Origin: Isoptericola luteus
GTDB lineage: Bacteria; Actinomycetota; Actinomycetes; Actinomycetales; Cellulomonadaceae
Direction: 5' to 3'
Assembly (NCBI RefSeq): GCF_020297055.1
Contig: NZ_JAIXCQ010000004.1
Coordinates: 238,462 to 302,461 of the forward strand
Length of the DNA: 64,000 bases
Positions 33,538 to 42,375 of this stretch are shown here, piece after piece. The notes beneath the pieces are model-generated. The model was not told the origin of the DNA, ran no database searches, and worked only from the letters and a program-made list of their open reading frames with translations. Positions within the stretch are counted from its first letter, which is position 1, and the number at the start of each line of letters is the position of its first letter. A program made the translations under genes and the position numbers.

Positions 33538-36105
33538 GTGCCCGCTGAGAACCTGACCCGCGCCGAGGCCGTCGAGCGCGCCGGGGTCGTGACCGCCGTC
33601 GAGTCGTACGCCGTCGACCTCGACGTGACGACCGGTCCGGAGACCTTCACCTCCACCACCGTCATCCGGTTCTCGGCCGTCCCGGATGCCTCGACGTTCG
33701 TCGACCTGGTCGCCCCCTCCGTGCGTGAGGTGGTGCTCAACGGCCGCAGCCTCGACGTCGCGGAGGTCTTCGCCGACTCGCGCATCGCGCTGTCCGGCCT
33801 CGAGGGCGTCAACGAGCTGCGCGTCGTCGCCGACTGCGCCTACATGAACACGGGCGAGGGCCTGCACCGCTTCGTCGACCCGGTCGACGGCGAGACCTAC
33901 CTGTACACGCAGTTCGAGGTGCCGGACGCCCGCCGCGTCTTCGCCACGTTCGAGCAGCCGGACCTCAAGGCGCCGTTCCAGGTGACCGTCACCGCGCCCG
34001 CGGCGTGGCAGGTCGTCTCGAACCAGCCCACCCCCGAGCCCACCAAGGCCCGGCACGCGACCGAGCCCGACGTCGCCGCGGCGACGTGGACGTTCGAGCC
34101 CACCCCCCGCATCTCCACCTACCTGGTGGCGCTCGTCGCCGGCCCGTACGCCGTGCAGCGTGGCGAGCTCACCTCGTCGGACGGCCGCACGATCCCGCTC
34201 GGTGTGTTCTGCCGCGCGTCCCTGTCCGAGCACCTGGACGCGGACTACATCATGGAGACCACGCGCAAGGGCTTCGAGTTCTACGAGACGACCTTCGACG
34301 TCCCGTACCCGTTCGACAAGTACGACCAGCTCTTCGTGCCCGAGTACAACATGGGCGCGATGGAGAACCCCGGCTGCGTCACGTTCACCGAGTCGTACGT
34401 CTTCCGGTCCCAGGTGACCGACGCCGTGCGCGAGCGGCGCGTCGTGACGATCCTGCACGAGCTGGCCCACATGTGGTTCGGCGACCTCGTCACCATGAAG
34501 TGGTGGAACGACCTGTGGCTCAACGAGTCGTTCGCGGAGTACGCCTCGACCCTCGCCACCGCCGAGGCCACCGAGTGGGAGGCCGCCTGGACCACGTTCT
34601 CCGCCATGGAGAAGACGTGGGCATACCGCCAGGACCAGCTCCCGTCGACGCACCCCATCGTGGCCGAGATCCGCGACCTCGACGACGTGCAGGTCAACTT
34701 CGACGGCATCACCTACGCCAAGGGTGCCTCGGTGCTCAAGCAGCTCGCCGCCTGGGTCGGCCGCGAGGAGTTCCTGTCGGGCGTCTCGGCCTACTTCAAG
34801 AAGCACGCCTGGTCGAACACGGAGCTGCGCGACCTGCTCGTCGAGCTCGAGGCCACCAGCGGGCGGGACCTCACGGCGTGGTCCGAGGCGTGGCTCGAGA
34901 CGGCCGGCGTCAACACGCTGCGCCCCTCGATCGAGACGGCCGACGACGGGACCATCACCGGCTTCGCCGTCCTGCAGTCGGCGGTCGCGGACTACCCCAC
35001 GATCCGGCCGCACCGGCTCGGGATCGGCTTCTACGACATCATCGACGGGACGCTGCAGCGCACGCACCAGGTCGTCATCGACGTCGACGGCGAGCGCACC
35101 GAGGTGCCCGGGCTGGTCGGCCGCACCCGTCCGGCGCTCGTGCTGCTCAACGACGAGGACCTCGCGTACGCGAAGATCCGGCTCGACGACGCCTCGCTCG
35201 CCGCGGCGCTCGAGCACCTGTCGCGGATCGCCGACCCGCTGACCCGGTCCCTCGTGTGGGGCTCGGTCTGGGACGCGGTGCGTGACGGCGAGACGCCTGC
35301 CTCGGCGTACGTCGACCTCGTGCTCGGCAACATCGCCGCGGAGACGGAGTCGACCACGGTCCGCACCACGCTGAACCAGCTCGGCCTGGCGGTGCGCTCC
35401 TACGTCGCGCCGGAGCGCCGGGTCGCGACGCTCGCGCGTGTCGGCGACCGGCTGTGGGACCTCGCCCAGGCGGCGGACGCCGGCTCGGACCTCCAGCTGC
35501 AGCTCGTGAAGTTCTTCGCGGCCCTGGCCTCGACGCCCGGCCACGCGACGCCGCTGCGCGGGCTGCTCGACGGCACGGTCGCGCTGGAGGGCCTCACCGT
35601 CGACACCGACCTGCGCTGGGAGCTGCTCGAGGGTCTTGTGCTGCTGGGCGAGGCCGACGCCGCGCAGATCGACACCATGCTGACCCAGGACGACACGGCG
35701 TCGGGCCGCCAGGCCGCCGCACGCGCCCGTGCCGCCGTGCCGACGGTCGACGGCAAGGAGGCCGCGTTCGCCTCGGTCGTCGACGCCACGGACGTGCCGA
35801 ACGCGATCATCCGGTTCACGGCGTCCGGGTTCGTGCACGTCAGCGACCCGGCGGTGCTGGAGCCCTTCGTGGCGCGCTACGTCGACGCTCTGCTCGACAT
35901 CTGGACCACGCGCAGCTACCACATCGCCGAGGAGCTCATCGAGGGCCTGTACCCGGCGCCGCTCGCGTCGGTCGCGCTGCGTGACGCCGTCCAGGGCTGG
36001 CTCGACGCCCACGGTGACGCGCCCGCCGCGCTGCGCCGCATGGTGATCGAGCAGCTCGCCGGGACCGAGCGGGCGCTGGCCGCCCAGGCCGTCGACGCGG
36101 CCTGA
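33538..36105 (+). CDS. pepN: Aminopeptidase N (M1 family)
   Basis: The 855-residue cytoplasmic zinc enzyme removes N-terminal residues from peptides. The exopeptidase motif MGAMENPGCVTF lies at about residue 272. The zinc site HELAHMWFGDLVTMKWWNDLWLNESFAEY follows, with HExxH at about 307 and the third ligand Glu 18 residues later. A Tyr in the segment YAKGASVLKQ stabilises the transition state in relatives. The C-terminal 350 residues are the helical ERAP1-like domain. GTG 33538 has GAGGGAGA six bases upstream. Immediately after the stop a five-copy GCGAGATAGAGAG array and a strong terminator follow. Confidence 0.96.
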   Translation: MPAENLTRAEAVERAGVVTAVESYAVDLDVTTGPETFTSTTVIRFSAVPDASTFVDLVAPSVREVVLNGRSLDVAEVFADSRIALSGLEGVNELRVVADCAYMNTGEGLHRFVDPVDGETYLYTQFEVPDARRVFATFEQPDLKAPFQVTVTAPAAWQVVSNQPTPEPTKARHATEPDVAAATWTFEPTPRISTYLVALVAGPYAVQRGELTSSDGRTIPLGVFCRASLSEHLDADYIMETTRKGFEFYETTFDVPYPFDKYDQLFVPEYNMGAMENPGCVTFTESYVFRSQVTDAVRERRVVTILHELAHMWFGDLVTMKWWNDLWLNESFAEYASTLATAEATEWEAAWTTFSAMEKTWAYRQDQLPSTHPIVAEIRDLDDVQVNFDGITYAKGASVLKQLAAWVGREEFLSGVSAYFKKHAWSNTELRDLLVELEATSGRDLTAWSEAWLETAGVNTLRPSIETADDGTITGFAVLQSAVADYPTIRPHRLGIGFYDIIDGTLQRTHQVVIDVDGERTEVPGLVGRTRPALVLLNDEDLAYAKIRLDDASLAAALEHLSRIADPLTRSLVWGSVWDAVRDGETPASAYVDLVLGNIAAETESTTVRTTLNQLGLAVRSYVAPERRVATLARVGDRLWDLAQAADAGSDLQLQLVKFFAALASTPGHATPLRGLLDGTVALEGLTVDTDLRWELLEGLVLLGEADAAQIDTMLTQDDTASGRQAAARARAAVPTVDGKEAAFASVVDATDVPNAIIRFTASGFVHVSDPAVLEPFVARYVDALLDIWTTRSYHIAEELIEGLYPAPLASVALRDAVQGWLDAHGDAPAALRRMVIEQLAGTERALAAQAVDAA

Positions 36106-36114
36106 CCCTCCCCC

Positions 36115-36214
36115 GCGAGATAGAGAGCCCACCCCAGCGAGATAGAGAGCCCTCCCCGCGAGATAGAGAGGGCACCCCCGCGAGATAGAGAGGGCACCCC
36201 CGCGAGATAGAGAG
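36115..36214 (+). repeat. 3'-end array 1: five copies of GCGAGATAGAGAG, period 21-22 bp
   Basis: Copies start at 36115, 36137, 36158, 36180 and 36202 and are identical over 13 bases. Spacers of 8-9 bases are C-rich (CCCACCCCA, CCCTCCCC, GGCACCCCC, GGCACCCCC). The array starts nine bases after the pepN stop and reads in the pepN sense direction. TAG triplets at 36121, 36143, 36164, 36186 and 36208 fall in all three plus-strand frames. The other strand of the motif holds no stop. Two similar arrays occur after malQ and after the LacI/PAS gene. Confidence 0.95.
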
Positions 36215-36220
36215 CCCAAC

Positions 36221-36265
36221 GCACGGCGCCGCCCCGGAGAGCACCTCTCCGGGGCGGCGCCGTGC
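36221..36265. terminator. Terminator between pepN and the DUF559-type gene
   Basis: A perfect 21-bp stem (36221-36241 with 36245-36265) closes over a three-base CAC loop. It lies between convergent genes and follows the pepN array, so it can act in both directions. Confidence 0.9.
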
Positions 36266-36278
36266 CACACGCGTGCCT

Positions 36279-37253
36279 CTAGCCGTCCCGGCTGCCCAGG
36301 ACGTGCTGCCAACGTCCCTTGAGCGCCCGCCGCAGCTGGCGGCCGACGCCGGCGGGCTCGTCGACGTCGGGCCAGTCCGAGCGGACGATCCGCCAGTCCT
36401 GGTCCTCGATCGCGGCCTGCCGTACTCGCTCACGACGCCGTACGCCCTCGGGATCGCCGTCGGCCAGTGCGGTGTACTTGATCTCACCGTCGAACTCGAG
36501 GCCCACGCGGGCGTCCGGCCAGCCGAGGTCGACCCACTTGGTGCCCCGGGCAGTCACCACGGGGACCTGCGTCACCGGCCTCGGCAGGCCCGCCTGGATC
36601 ACCCTGAGGCGGACCAGGGACTCGCCCGGCGACTCTGCACCGGCGTCCGCCAGCGCGAAGACCTGCCGCGCCTGGACCACCCCCCGCTTCCCACGGGACT
36701 CGTCGATGATCCGTGCGACGAGGCCACGATCCGCGCCGTGATGCAGGGCGCAGTCCATCACGACGAGCGCTGACGCGAGCGGCAGCGACCTGGCGCAGTC
36801 GGCCGCGGTGCGTTCGAGGCTCGTGACGGGCAGGCCGCCCACGACGTCACGATCCCTCGGGGGCAGCGCCGTCCAGTGCCGGGTGACCCGGTACCGGTGC
36901 TCCCACGAGTCGTCCTCGCGCCGCACCTGAGGGGGGTAGAGCTGGGTGAGGTGCACCCGGTCCGCGAGCCGATAGGTCCACATCCCGCGGAGGACCGCCG
37001 CCGTCTCGTGGCTGAACCAGACCGCGCTGTCGACGTTCGCCCACGCGGCCGCCGTCCGGGCGAGGACGAGGTCTCGACGGGCGATCGCGACCGAGCCGTT
37101 CGGGTCCGTCGTGGCGAAGATGCCCGGGCGAAGTCGCAGCAGCTCGTCCTCGAGCTCCGCGAGGCGTTCTGCTTCACCGACCGTATCGGCGGTGAGCAGT
37201 CTCGGGAGCGCGGGAGCGACGAGCGGCGGGGGCGCCGCGCGGAGGAGGTCCAT
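36279..37253 (-). CDS. DUF559/AbiEi-like protein with nuclease-like C-terminal domain
   Basis: The product has about 324 residues. The N-terminal 180 residues resemble the AbiEi-type winged-helix region widespread in actinobacteria (an ETAAVLRGMW core, then VTSLERTAADCARSLPLASALVVMDCALH). The C-terminal part (about 215-315) has a restriction-endonuclease-like pattern: KWVDLGWPDARVGLEFDGEIKY with Asp and Glu-x-Asp/Lys, then ERVRQAAIEDQDWRIVRSDW, as in DUF559/Vsr proteins. The start is unsure: GTG at 37280 or ATG at 37253; neither has a good ribosome site. Often called an antitoxin-like protein, but no toxin gene lies beside it. Nuclease activity is unproven. Confidence 0.75.
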   Translation of the reverse strand: MDLLRAAPPPLVAPALPRLLTADTVGEAERLAELEDELLRLRPGIFATTDPNGSVAIARRDLVLARTAAAWANVDSAVWFSHETAAVLRGMWTYRLADRVHLTQLYPPQVRREDDSWEHRYRVTRHWTALPPRDRDVVGGLPVTSLERTAADCARSLPLASALVVMDCALHHGADRGLVARIIDESRGKRGVVQARQVFALADAGAESPGESLVRLRVIQAGLPRPVTQVPVVTARGTKWVDLGWPDARVGLEFDGEIKYTALADGDPEGVRRRERVRQAAIEDQDWRIVRSDWPDVDEPAGVGRQLRRALKGRWQHVLGSRDG

Positions 37254-37342
37254 CGGCCCACCATGGCGCGCAGTCCTCACCGAGAGGGAGCCCGCCTGGA
37301 GGATGTGGACGCCGATGCCGTTCGGCGGTCTGTGGACGAGGG

Positions 37343-37419
37343 TCTCTATCTCGGCGGGGTGGGGTCTCTATCTCGGCGGGGTGGGGTCTCTATCTCGGCG
37401 AGGTGGGGTCTCTATCTCG
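37343..37419 (-). repeat. 3'-end array 2: four copies of (G)CGAGATAGAGA, period 22 bp, at the malQ stop
   Basis: On the minus strand CGAGATAGAGA stands four times at exactly 22-bp steps (plus-strand copies at 37343, 37365, 37387 and 37409). The first copy in the sense of malQ overlaps the gene end: codons GCG AGA TAG give Ala, Arg and the actual stop. The 22-bp period shifts the frame by one at each copy, so TAG occurs in all three malQ-sense frames. Spacers are C-rich (CCCCACCCCGC). Confidence 0.95.
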
Positions 37420-39625
37420 CGGTGCGGACGGCCTGCAGCAGGGAGCGGAGGCGCGCGTTGTCGAGGAGGTCGTCGATGAGGACGACGTTCCCCGCGCCGT
37501 CGCCGAGCGGAACCTTCCAGTTGGGGTACTCGGTGTCGGTGCCCGGCTGGTTCTGGGCCCGGCGCTCCCCCACCCCGTCGACGAGCTGCACGCCGACGAG
37601 GGTGGCGGGGCTGCGGCGCAGGTACCGGTGCAGGCCCTCGACGATCTCGCGCTCGGACGGGTGGTCGGCGACGAACCCCTGCCTGGCCAGCGCGAGGACC
37701 ACGGCGTCCCGCTCGGCGCGGGCCTGGCGCCGCAGCTCCTGCGGGTCGGTGCTGAGCAGCCCGAGCCGCTCGCGCAGGTCCACCTGCTCGCCGGCCAGGA
37801 AGCCCGCCGTCGGCGGCATGTCGTGCGTCCCGACGGTGGCCAGGGACAAGCGGCGGTAGTCGTCGGGCCGCAGCGGGCGGCCGTCGGCGTCCTTCTCGAA
37901 CCACAGCACCGACGTGCCGAGGACGCCCCGGTCGGCGAGGTAGTCGCGCACCCACGGCTCGAACACGCCGAGGTCCTCCCCCACGACCGTCGCCCCCGCG
38001 CGGTGCGCCTCGAGACACAGGATCCCGACGAGCGCCTCGTGGTCGTAGCGCACGTAGGCGCCGTCGGCGGCCGCCACCCCGGCGGGCACCCACCACAGGC
38101 GGAACAGGCCGAGCACGTGGTCGACGCGCAGCGCACCCGCGTGCCGCAGCACGGTACGCAGCATGTCCCGGTACGGCGCGTACCCGGCGCGGGCCAGGGC
38201 ACGCGGGCTCCACGGCGGCTGCGTCCAGGCCTGGCCCTGCGGGTTGTACATGTCGGGCGGCGCCCCGACCCCGACGTCCCGGGCAAGGACGTCGCGGTGC
38301 AGCCAGGCGTCGGCGCCCTGCGGGTGCACCCCGACGGCGAGATCGTGCATGATGCCGATCCGCATGCCGGACTCGCGCGCGACGCGCTGGGCGGTCCGCT
38401 TCTGCTCGTCGGCCACCCACTGCAGCCAGCGGTAGAACTCGACCCGCTCGGACAGCTGCTCGCGCAGCGCGGCGACGGCGGGCGACGACGGGTCGCTCAG
38501 CTCGTCCGGCCGTGGCACCCGGCCCAGGTGCTCGACGACGGCGCACCAGGTGGCGAAGTCGCGCAGGCCGGAGCCCTGCTCCTCGACGAACTCCTCGTAC
38601 GCGGCCTGGCGCGCGGCTCGCCGCGGCGCCGTGAAGACCACCTCGAGCGCCGCCTTCTTCGCCTCCCACACCGCGTCACGATCGATGGGGCCTGGGTCCT
38701 CGACGAGGTCGCGCACCGGGTCGGCCGCCCACTCGACGAGCGACCGGTCGGCGGCCGCCAGGTAGGCCGTCTCGGGGATGTCCTCGATCCGCACGTACAG
38801 CGGGCTCAGGAAGCGGCGGCTCGTGGGCAGGTAGGGGGACGGTGTCAACGGCACCACCGGCTCGGTGGCGGCGAGCGGGTTCACCGCCACGAAGTCGGCG
38901 CCCGCTTGGTGCGCCACGAGCCACGCCAGGTCGGTGAGGTCGGCCAGGTCGCCGACGCCCCACGACGCGCGGGAGCGCACCGAGTACAGCTGCGCGAGGA
39001 CGCCCCACCACTGGTCGCCCTCCAGCCCGGCGGGCAGGGCGAGTCGACGCGGCGTGACGACGAGCGTCGTCCGCGACTCGTGGCCCTCGGTGAGCGCGTG
39101 CAGCGAGTGCCAGCCGAGGGGCAGGTCCGCCGGGACGGCGAACGTGGCCCGACCGACGCGTCGGCCGTCCACGGTGCGAGGCTCGGTGAAGACGTCGAGC
39201 TGGTGCAGGTCCCGGCGCGGCCGGTGGTCGTGGGTCCGCGTCCCGGGCTCGGCACCGTCGACCTCCAGCCAGACGTGCACCGACGCCCCGTCGGTGACGT
39301 GCACCGGCACCTGCACCTCGTCGCCCTCGCGCACCACGACCGTGGGCGGGAGGACGGCCCGCCACTCGTCGTCGTGCGCCCGCTGGAGGCTGTGCGTGAC
39401 CTGCTGCGGCGTGGACGCCGGGACACCCAGTGCCTCGAGGACGGCGACGAGCGTGGCGGCGGGCGCCTGGACGAGCCTGCCGCCGTACCCGTGGTGCTCG
39501 GTCAGGACCCCGTGCGCCCCGGCCAGCTCGCGCAGCTCGGCCGGCACGCCGCCGGGCGCACTCTCGGGCACACCGCTGCGCACGTCGTCGGGCGTGGTGT
39601 CCGGGGTCGGCAGATCCGTGCTCAC
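37412..39625 (-). CDS. malQ: 4-alpha-glucanotransferase (amylomaltase)
   Basis: The 737-residue GH77 enzyme transfers glucan segments between maltodextrins. A beta-rich N-terminal extension of about 170 residues (with VTDGASVHVWLEVDGAE) precedes the GH77 barrel, as in other actinobacterial MalQ proteins. The barrel shows SRASWGVGDLADLT, ALRVDHVLGLFRLWWVP with the nucleophile Asp, AHRAGATVVGEDLGVFEP with the catalytic Glu, and VGTHDMPPTAGFLAG with the stabilising Asp. The frame is open to 39796; GTG 39625 begins the conserved chain. The stop codon lies inside repeat array 2. Confidence 0.95.
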   Translation of the reverse strand: MSTDLPTPDTTPDDVRSGVPESAPGGVPAELRELAGAHGVLTEHHGYGGRLVQAPAATLVAVLEALGVPASTPQQVTHSLQRAHDDEWRAVLPPTVVVREGDEVQVPVHVTDGASVHVWLEVDGAEPGTRTHDHRPRRDLHQLDVFTEPRTVDGRRVGRATFAVPADLPLGWHSLHALTEGHESRTTLVVTPRRLALPAGLEGDQWWGVLAQLYSVRSRASWGVGDLADLTDLAWLVAHQAGADFVAVNPLAATEPVVPLTPSPYLPTSRRFLSPLYVRIEDIPETAYLAAADRSLVEWAADPVRDLVEDPGPIDRDAVWEAKKAALEVVFTAPRRAARQAAYEEFVEEQGSGLRDFATWCAVVEHLGRVPRPDELSDPSSPAVAALREQLSERVEFYRWLQWVADEQKRTAQRVARESGMRIGIMHDLAVGVHPQGADAWLHRDVLARDVGVGAPPDMYNPQGQAWTQPPWSPRALARAGYAPYRDMLRTVLRHAGALRVDHVLGLFRLWWVPAGVAAADGAYVRYDHEALVGILCLEAHRAGATVVGEDLGVFEPWVRDYLADRGVLGTSVLWFEKDADGRPLRPDDYRRLSLATVGTHDMPPTAGFLAGEQVDLRERLGLLSTDPQELRRQARAERDAVVLALARQGFVADHPSEREIVEGLHRYLRRSPATLVGVQLVDGVGERRAQNQPGTDTEYPNWKVPLGDGAGNVVLIDDLLDNARLRSLLQAVRTAR

Positions 39626-39744
39626 GGGGACGATCCTGCCATCCCACGCGGTCCGGGGCAGTCCGCCCACGCGGTACAGGGCCGACCACGGGCGTGATCG
39701 CCGAGTCGTTTCGTCCTGATGCCAGGCCTGGTTACGGTGGCCCG

Positions 39745-40770
39745 GTGATCGTCCTGCCCGCCGCCCCGTCCCCCGAGCCGTCCTCTGAGCCGTCACAGTC
39801 GCCCACCGTCGGGGACGTGGTCGACGACGCGAAGGAGGTCGCCTTCGACTTCTGGGAGTGGTTCACGGGCTGGCCCCTGCGCGTGCTGCTGATCGTCGTG
39901 ATCGGCGCGGTCGTCCTGGTGCTGCTGCGCCGGGCGATCGCCCACGTCACCGAACGCATCGCGACGGGTGCCGGCACCCCCACCACCGAGGGCCGGGAGG
40001 CGGAGGAGCCGTCGTGGCGCGCCTACTTCCGGCGTTCGCCGCTGGTGGAGGGCGCCATGGCCGCCGCGGTGAACCCGATGGCCCGGGAACGCCGCGCGCA
40101 GCGGGCGCGCACCGTCGGCTCGGTGCTGCGCTCCACCTCGAACATCGTGGTCGGCACCATGATCGGGCTCATGGTGCTCCAGGAGATGGGGGCCAACGTC
40201 GGCCCGCTCCTGGCCTCGGCCGGTGTCGCGGGCATCGCTCTCGGCTTCGGTGCGCAGAGCCTGGTGAAGGACTTCATCTCCGGCATCTTCCTGCTGGTCG
40301 AGGACCAGTTCGGCGTGGGAGACGTCGTCGACCTCGGCTCGGGAGCCGTGGGCACGGTCGAGGAGGTCCAGCTGCGCGTCACGCAGGTGCGGGCCCTCGA
40401 CGGCACCCTCTGGTACGTGCGCAACGGCGAGATCCTGCGCGCCGGGAACATGTCGCAGCAGTGGTCCCGGGCGCTCGCGGAGATCCGCGTGCCGGTCGAC
40501 GCCGACGTCGACGTGGTGCGTGCGGCGCTGGGCCGTGCGGCCGACCGCGTCCAGGCGGACCCGGAGCTCGCGCCCAAGCTCCTGGAGACCCCGTCGGTGC
40601 GGGGCGTCGACTCCGTGGACGACTTCTCGCTGCTCTTCACCATGCTCGCCCAGGTGCGGCCGGGCGAGCAGTGGGAGGTCTCCCGCGAGCTCCGCCGGAT
40701 CGCGCAGGCCGAGCTGCGCGCCGTCGGTGTCATGCGGCCCGCGGGCGAGCGGGAGTCCCACGACGCCTGA
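39745..40770 (+). CDS. MscS-family mechanosensitive channel
   Basis: The 341-residue inner-membrane protein should release osmolytes on hypo-osmotic shock. Membrane segments lie at about 44-62, 130-150 and 152-178. The third holds the pore-lining pattern LASAGVAGIALGFGAQSLVKDFISGIFLLVEDQF, which marks the family. The soluble beta domain (about 180-245, with GDVVDLGSGAVGTVEEVQLRVTQVRALDG) and an alpha/beta C-terminal end follow. GTG 39745 is chosen because the conserved region begins there; a ribosome site is hard to see, so the message could be leaderless. Confidence 0.92.
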   Translation: MIVLPAAPSPEPSSEPSQSPTVGDVVDDAKEVAFDFWEWFTGWPLRVLLIVVIGAVVLVLLRRAIAHVTERIATGAGTPTTEGREAEEPSWRAYFRRSPLVEGAMAAAVNPMARERRAQRARTVGSVLRSTSNIVVGTMIGLMVLQEMGANVGPLLASAGVAGIALGFGAQSLVKDFISGIFLLVEDQFGVGDVVDLGSGAVGTVEEVQLRVTQVRALDGTLWYVRNGEILRAGNMSQQWSRALAEIRVPVDADVDVVRAALGRAADRVQADPELAPKLLETPSVRGVDSVDDFSLLFTMLAQVRPGEQWEVSRELRRIAQAELRAVGVMRPAGERESHDA

Positions 40771-40782
40771 CGGCGGGCGCGC

Positions 40783-41382
40783 TCACGTGCGCACGGAGTC
40801 GACCGCTCGGCGATAGAGGGTCCTGAGGTCAGGGCTCCCGTCGTTCCTCGCCCACACGGCTCCGGCGGCGTCGAGGCAGGCGATGGCGCTCGCCACCAGG
40901 GCATCGGCCGCCACCTCGGCCGAGGCTCCGTCCGCGGCGTGCGGATCGCCCCCCAGCCGCCGCCGGATGTTCGGGACCAGGAGCTCCTGCCACGCCAGGT
41001 GCTTCTCGATGCTGCGTGCGCGCAGCGAGGGCGTCTCGTACATCATCGTGGCGATCTTCAGCATCGTCTCGTCGTCGCCCACGAGCCCGTCGACCTTCCA
41101 CAGCGCCTCCTGGAGCGCCTCCCAGGGCGGGACGGTGAGCGGGATCGCCTCCAGGGCGTCCCGCACCAGCTCTCCCTGGACGGCGAGGTCGCCGAGGACC
41201 ACGTCCTCCTTCGTGCCGAAGTAGCGGAAGAAGGACCGCCGCGAGATGCCGGCTGCCTCGGCGATCTGGTCGATCGTCGTCCGCGCGAACCCCTGGTCGA
41301 GGAACAGCTCCATCGCGACCCGGGTGATCTCGGCGTAGGCGGCCCCGCGTGAGCGCGTCCACAGGCCGTCTTCGATGCCCAT
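40783..41382 (-). CDS. TetR/AcrR-family repressor
   Basis: The 199-residue protein has an N-terminal TetR DNA-binding domain (about 14-62). Its helix-turn-helix reads FARTTIDQIAEAAGISRRSFFRYFGTKED. The C-terminal ligand-binding part is helical and not informative about the ligand. The gene diverges from a short-chain dehydrogenase, and the 85-base interval holds a near-perfect 15-bp palindrome overlapping a strong promoter. That makes local control of the dehydrogenase and of itself likely. Confidence 0.93.
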   Translation of the reverse strand: MGIEDGLWTRSRGAAYAEITRVAMELFLDQGFARTTIDQIAEAAGISRRSFFRYFGTKEDVVLGDLAVQGELVRDALEAIPLTVPPWEALQEALWKVDGLVGDDETMLKIATMMYETPSLRARSIEKHLAWQELLVPNIRRRLGGDPHAADGASAEVAADALVASAIACLDAAGAVWARNDGSPDLRTLYRRAVDSVRT

Positions 41383-41386
41383 GCGG

Positions 41387-41438
41387 CGAGACTACACCGA
41401 GCGTCTCGTTGACACTGAGTGACAGCAGGTCATACGGT
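41387..41438 (+). promoter_or_regulatory. Promoter and TetR operator in front of the SDR gene
   Basis: A near-consensus promoter TTGACA (41409-41414), 18-base spacer, TACGGT (41433-41438) drives the SDR gene. A 15-bp palindrome, TGACACTGAGTGACA at 41410-41424 (arms TGNCACT/AGTGNCA), covers the -35 hexamer. A second inverted pair CGAGAC/GTCTCG (41387-41392 and 41403-41408) lies just upstream, near the TetR start. Binding of TetR here should block SDR transcription. Confidence 0.7.
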
Positions 41439-41467
41439 GACCACCCGCTACCTCTGGAGGTCGACGC

Positions 41468-42307
41468 ATGCCCCGCCAGGACTACCACCACCAGACCGTC
41501 GTCATCACCGGTGCCAGCTCCGGGATCGGCGCCGCGTTCGCCCGTGCCCTCGCCTCCCGAGGGGCGCACGTCGTGCTCGTCGCGCGGCGGAGGAACCGCC
41601 TCGACCTGCTCGCCGCGGAGCTTCGCGAGAAGCACGGCGCCACCGCCACCGCGATCCCCCTCGACCTCGCGGAGCCGACGGCCGCCGACGACCTCCGCGC
41701 AGCCCTGTCGGCCGCCGGCGTCACCGTCACCAGCCTGATCAACAACGCCGGTTTCGGGACCTTCGGCGACTTCGCCGGTGAGGACGTCCGCACCGTCACC
41801 CAGGAGATCGCCGTCGACGTCGCGGCGCCGGTGCGGCTCAGCCGCGTGTTCCTGCCCGACGTCGTCGACGCCCGGGGGTTCCTGATCAACGTGGCGAGCA
41901 TGGCCGCGTACACCCCGACCCCACGGATGGCCGTCTACGGAGCAGCCAAGGCGTTCGTGCTGAGCTTCACCGAGGCCCTGTGGGCCGAGACCCGCCACAC
42001 GGGCGCGACGGTGTTCGCGCTCTCGCCCGGGGCCACGAGCACCGAGTTCAACGCCGTCGTCGGCACCGACGACGCGACCGCGGGCGCGGCGATGCGCACG
42101 GCCGGCCAGGTGGTGCAGACGGCCCTGGCGCACCTGGAACGCCGCCGGCCGGGACCCAGCGTCATCGACGGCACGACGAACCGCCTCGGAGCCGCCCTGA
42201 GCCGGCTCATGAGCCGTCGCGCGACGGCGGCGGCGATGCACCGGATCACCGACCCGGCACGGCGCACCGGGACACGAACCGGGACGCGGGCCGACGCGCC
42301 AGCCTGA
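41468..42307 (+). CDS. Short-chain dehydrogenase/reductase
   Basis: The 279-residue classical SDR has the cofactor motif TGASSGIG near residue 15, a following ARRRNR basic patch that favours NADP(H), the NNAG motif and the catalytic SMAAYTPTPRMAVYGAAKAF (Ser, Tyr, Lys). CTCTGGAGGTCGACGC supplies the ribosome site before ATG 41468. The C-terminal 35 residues are basic and not conserved. The substrate is unknown; the divergent TetR gene suggests that a small hydrophobic compound induces it. Confidence 0.9.
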   Translation: MPRQDYHHQTVVITGASSGIGAAFARALASRGAHVVLVARRRNRLDLLAAELREKHGATATAIPLDLAEPTAADDLRAALSAAGVTVTSLINNAGFGTFGDFAGEDVRTVTQEIAVDVAAPVRLSRVFLPDVVDARGFLINVASMAAYTPTPRMAVYGAAKAFVLSFTEALWAETRHTGATVFALSPGATSTEFNAVVGTDDATAGAAMRTAGQVVQTALAHLERRRPGPSVIDGTTNRLGAALSRLMSRRATAAAMHRITDPARRTGTRTGTRADAPA

Positions 42308-42375
42308 TCCGGGACCGGCGTCCCCCGGCGGTTTCTCGTCGCCGACGGGCGCCGGGCCTCCCGGGGTCAGTTCCG

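Noticed and set aside
36115..36214. CRISPR-like spacing of repeats.
   Set aside because: Repeats are 13 nt and spacers only 8-9 nt and similar to one another. There are no cas genes in the window.
31756..36312. A 1518-codon minus-strand frame across pepN.
   Set aside because: It lies antisense to a complete M1 aminopeptidase and its composition is typical of a GC shadow; it also crosses two repeat arrays.
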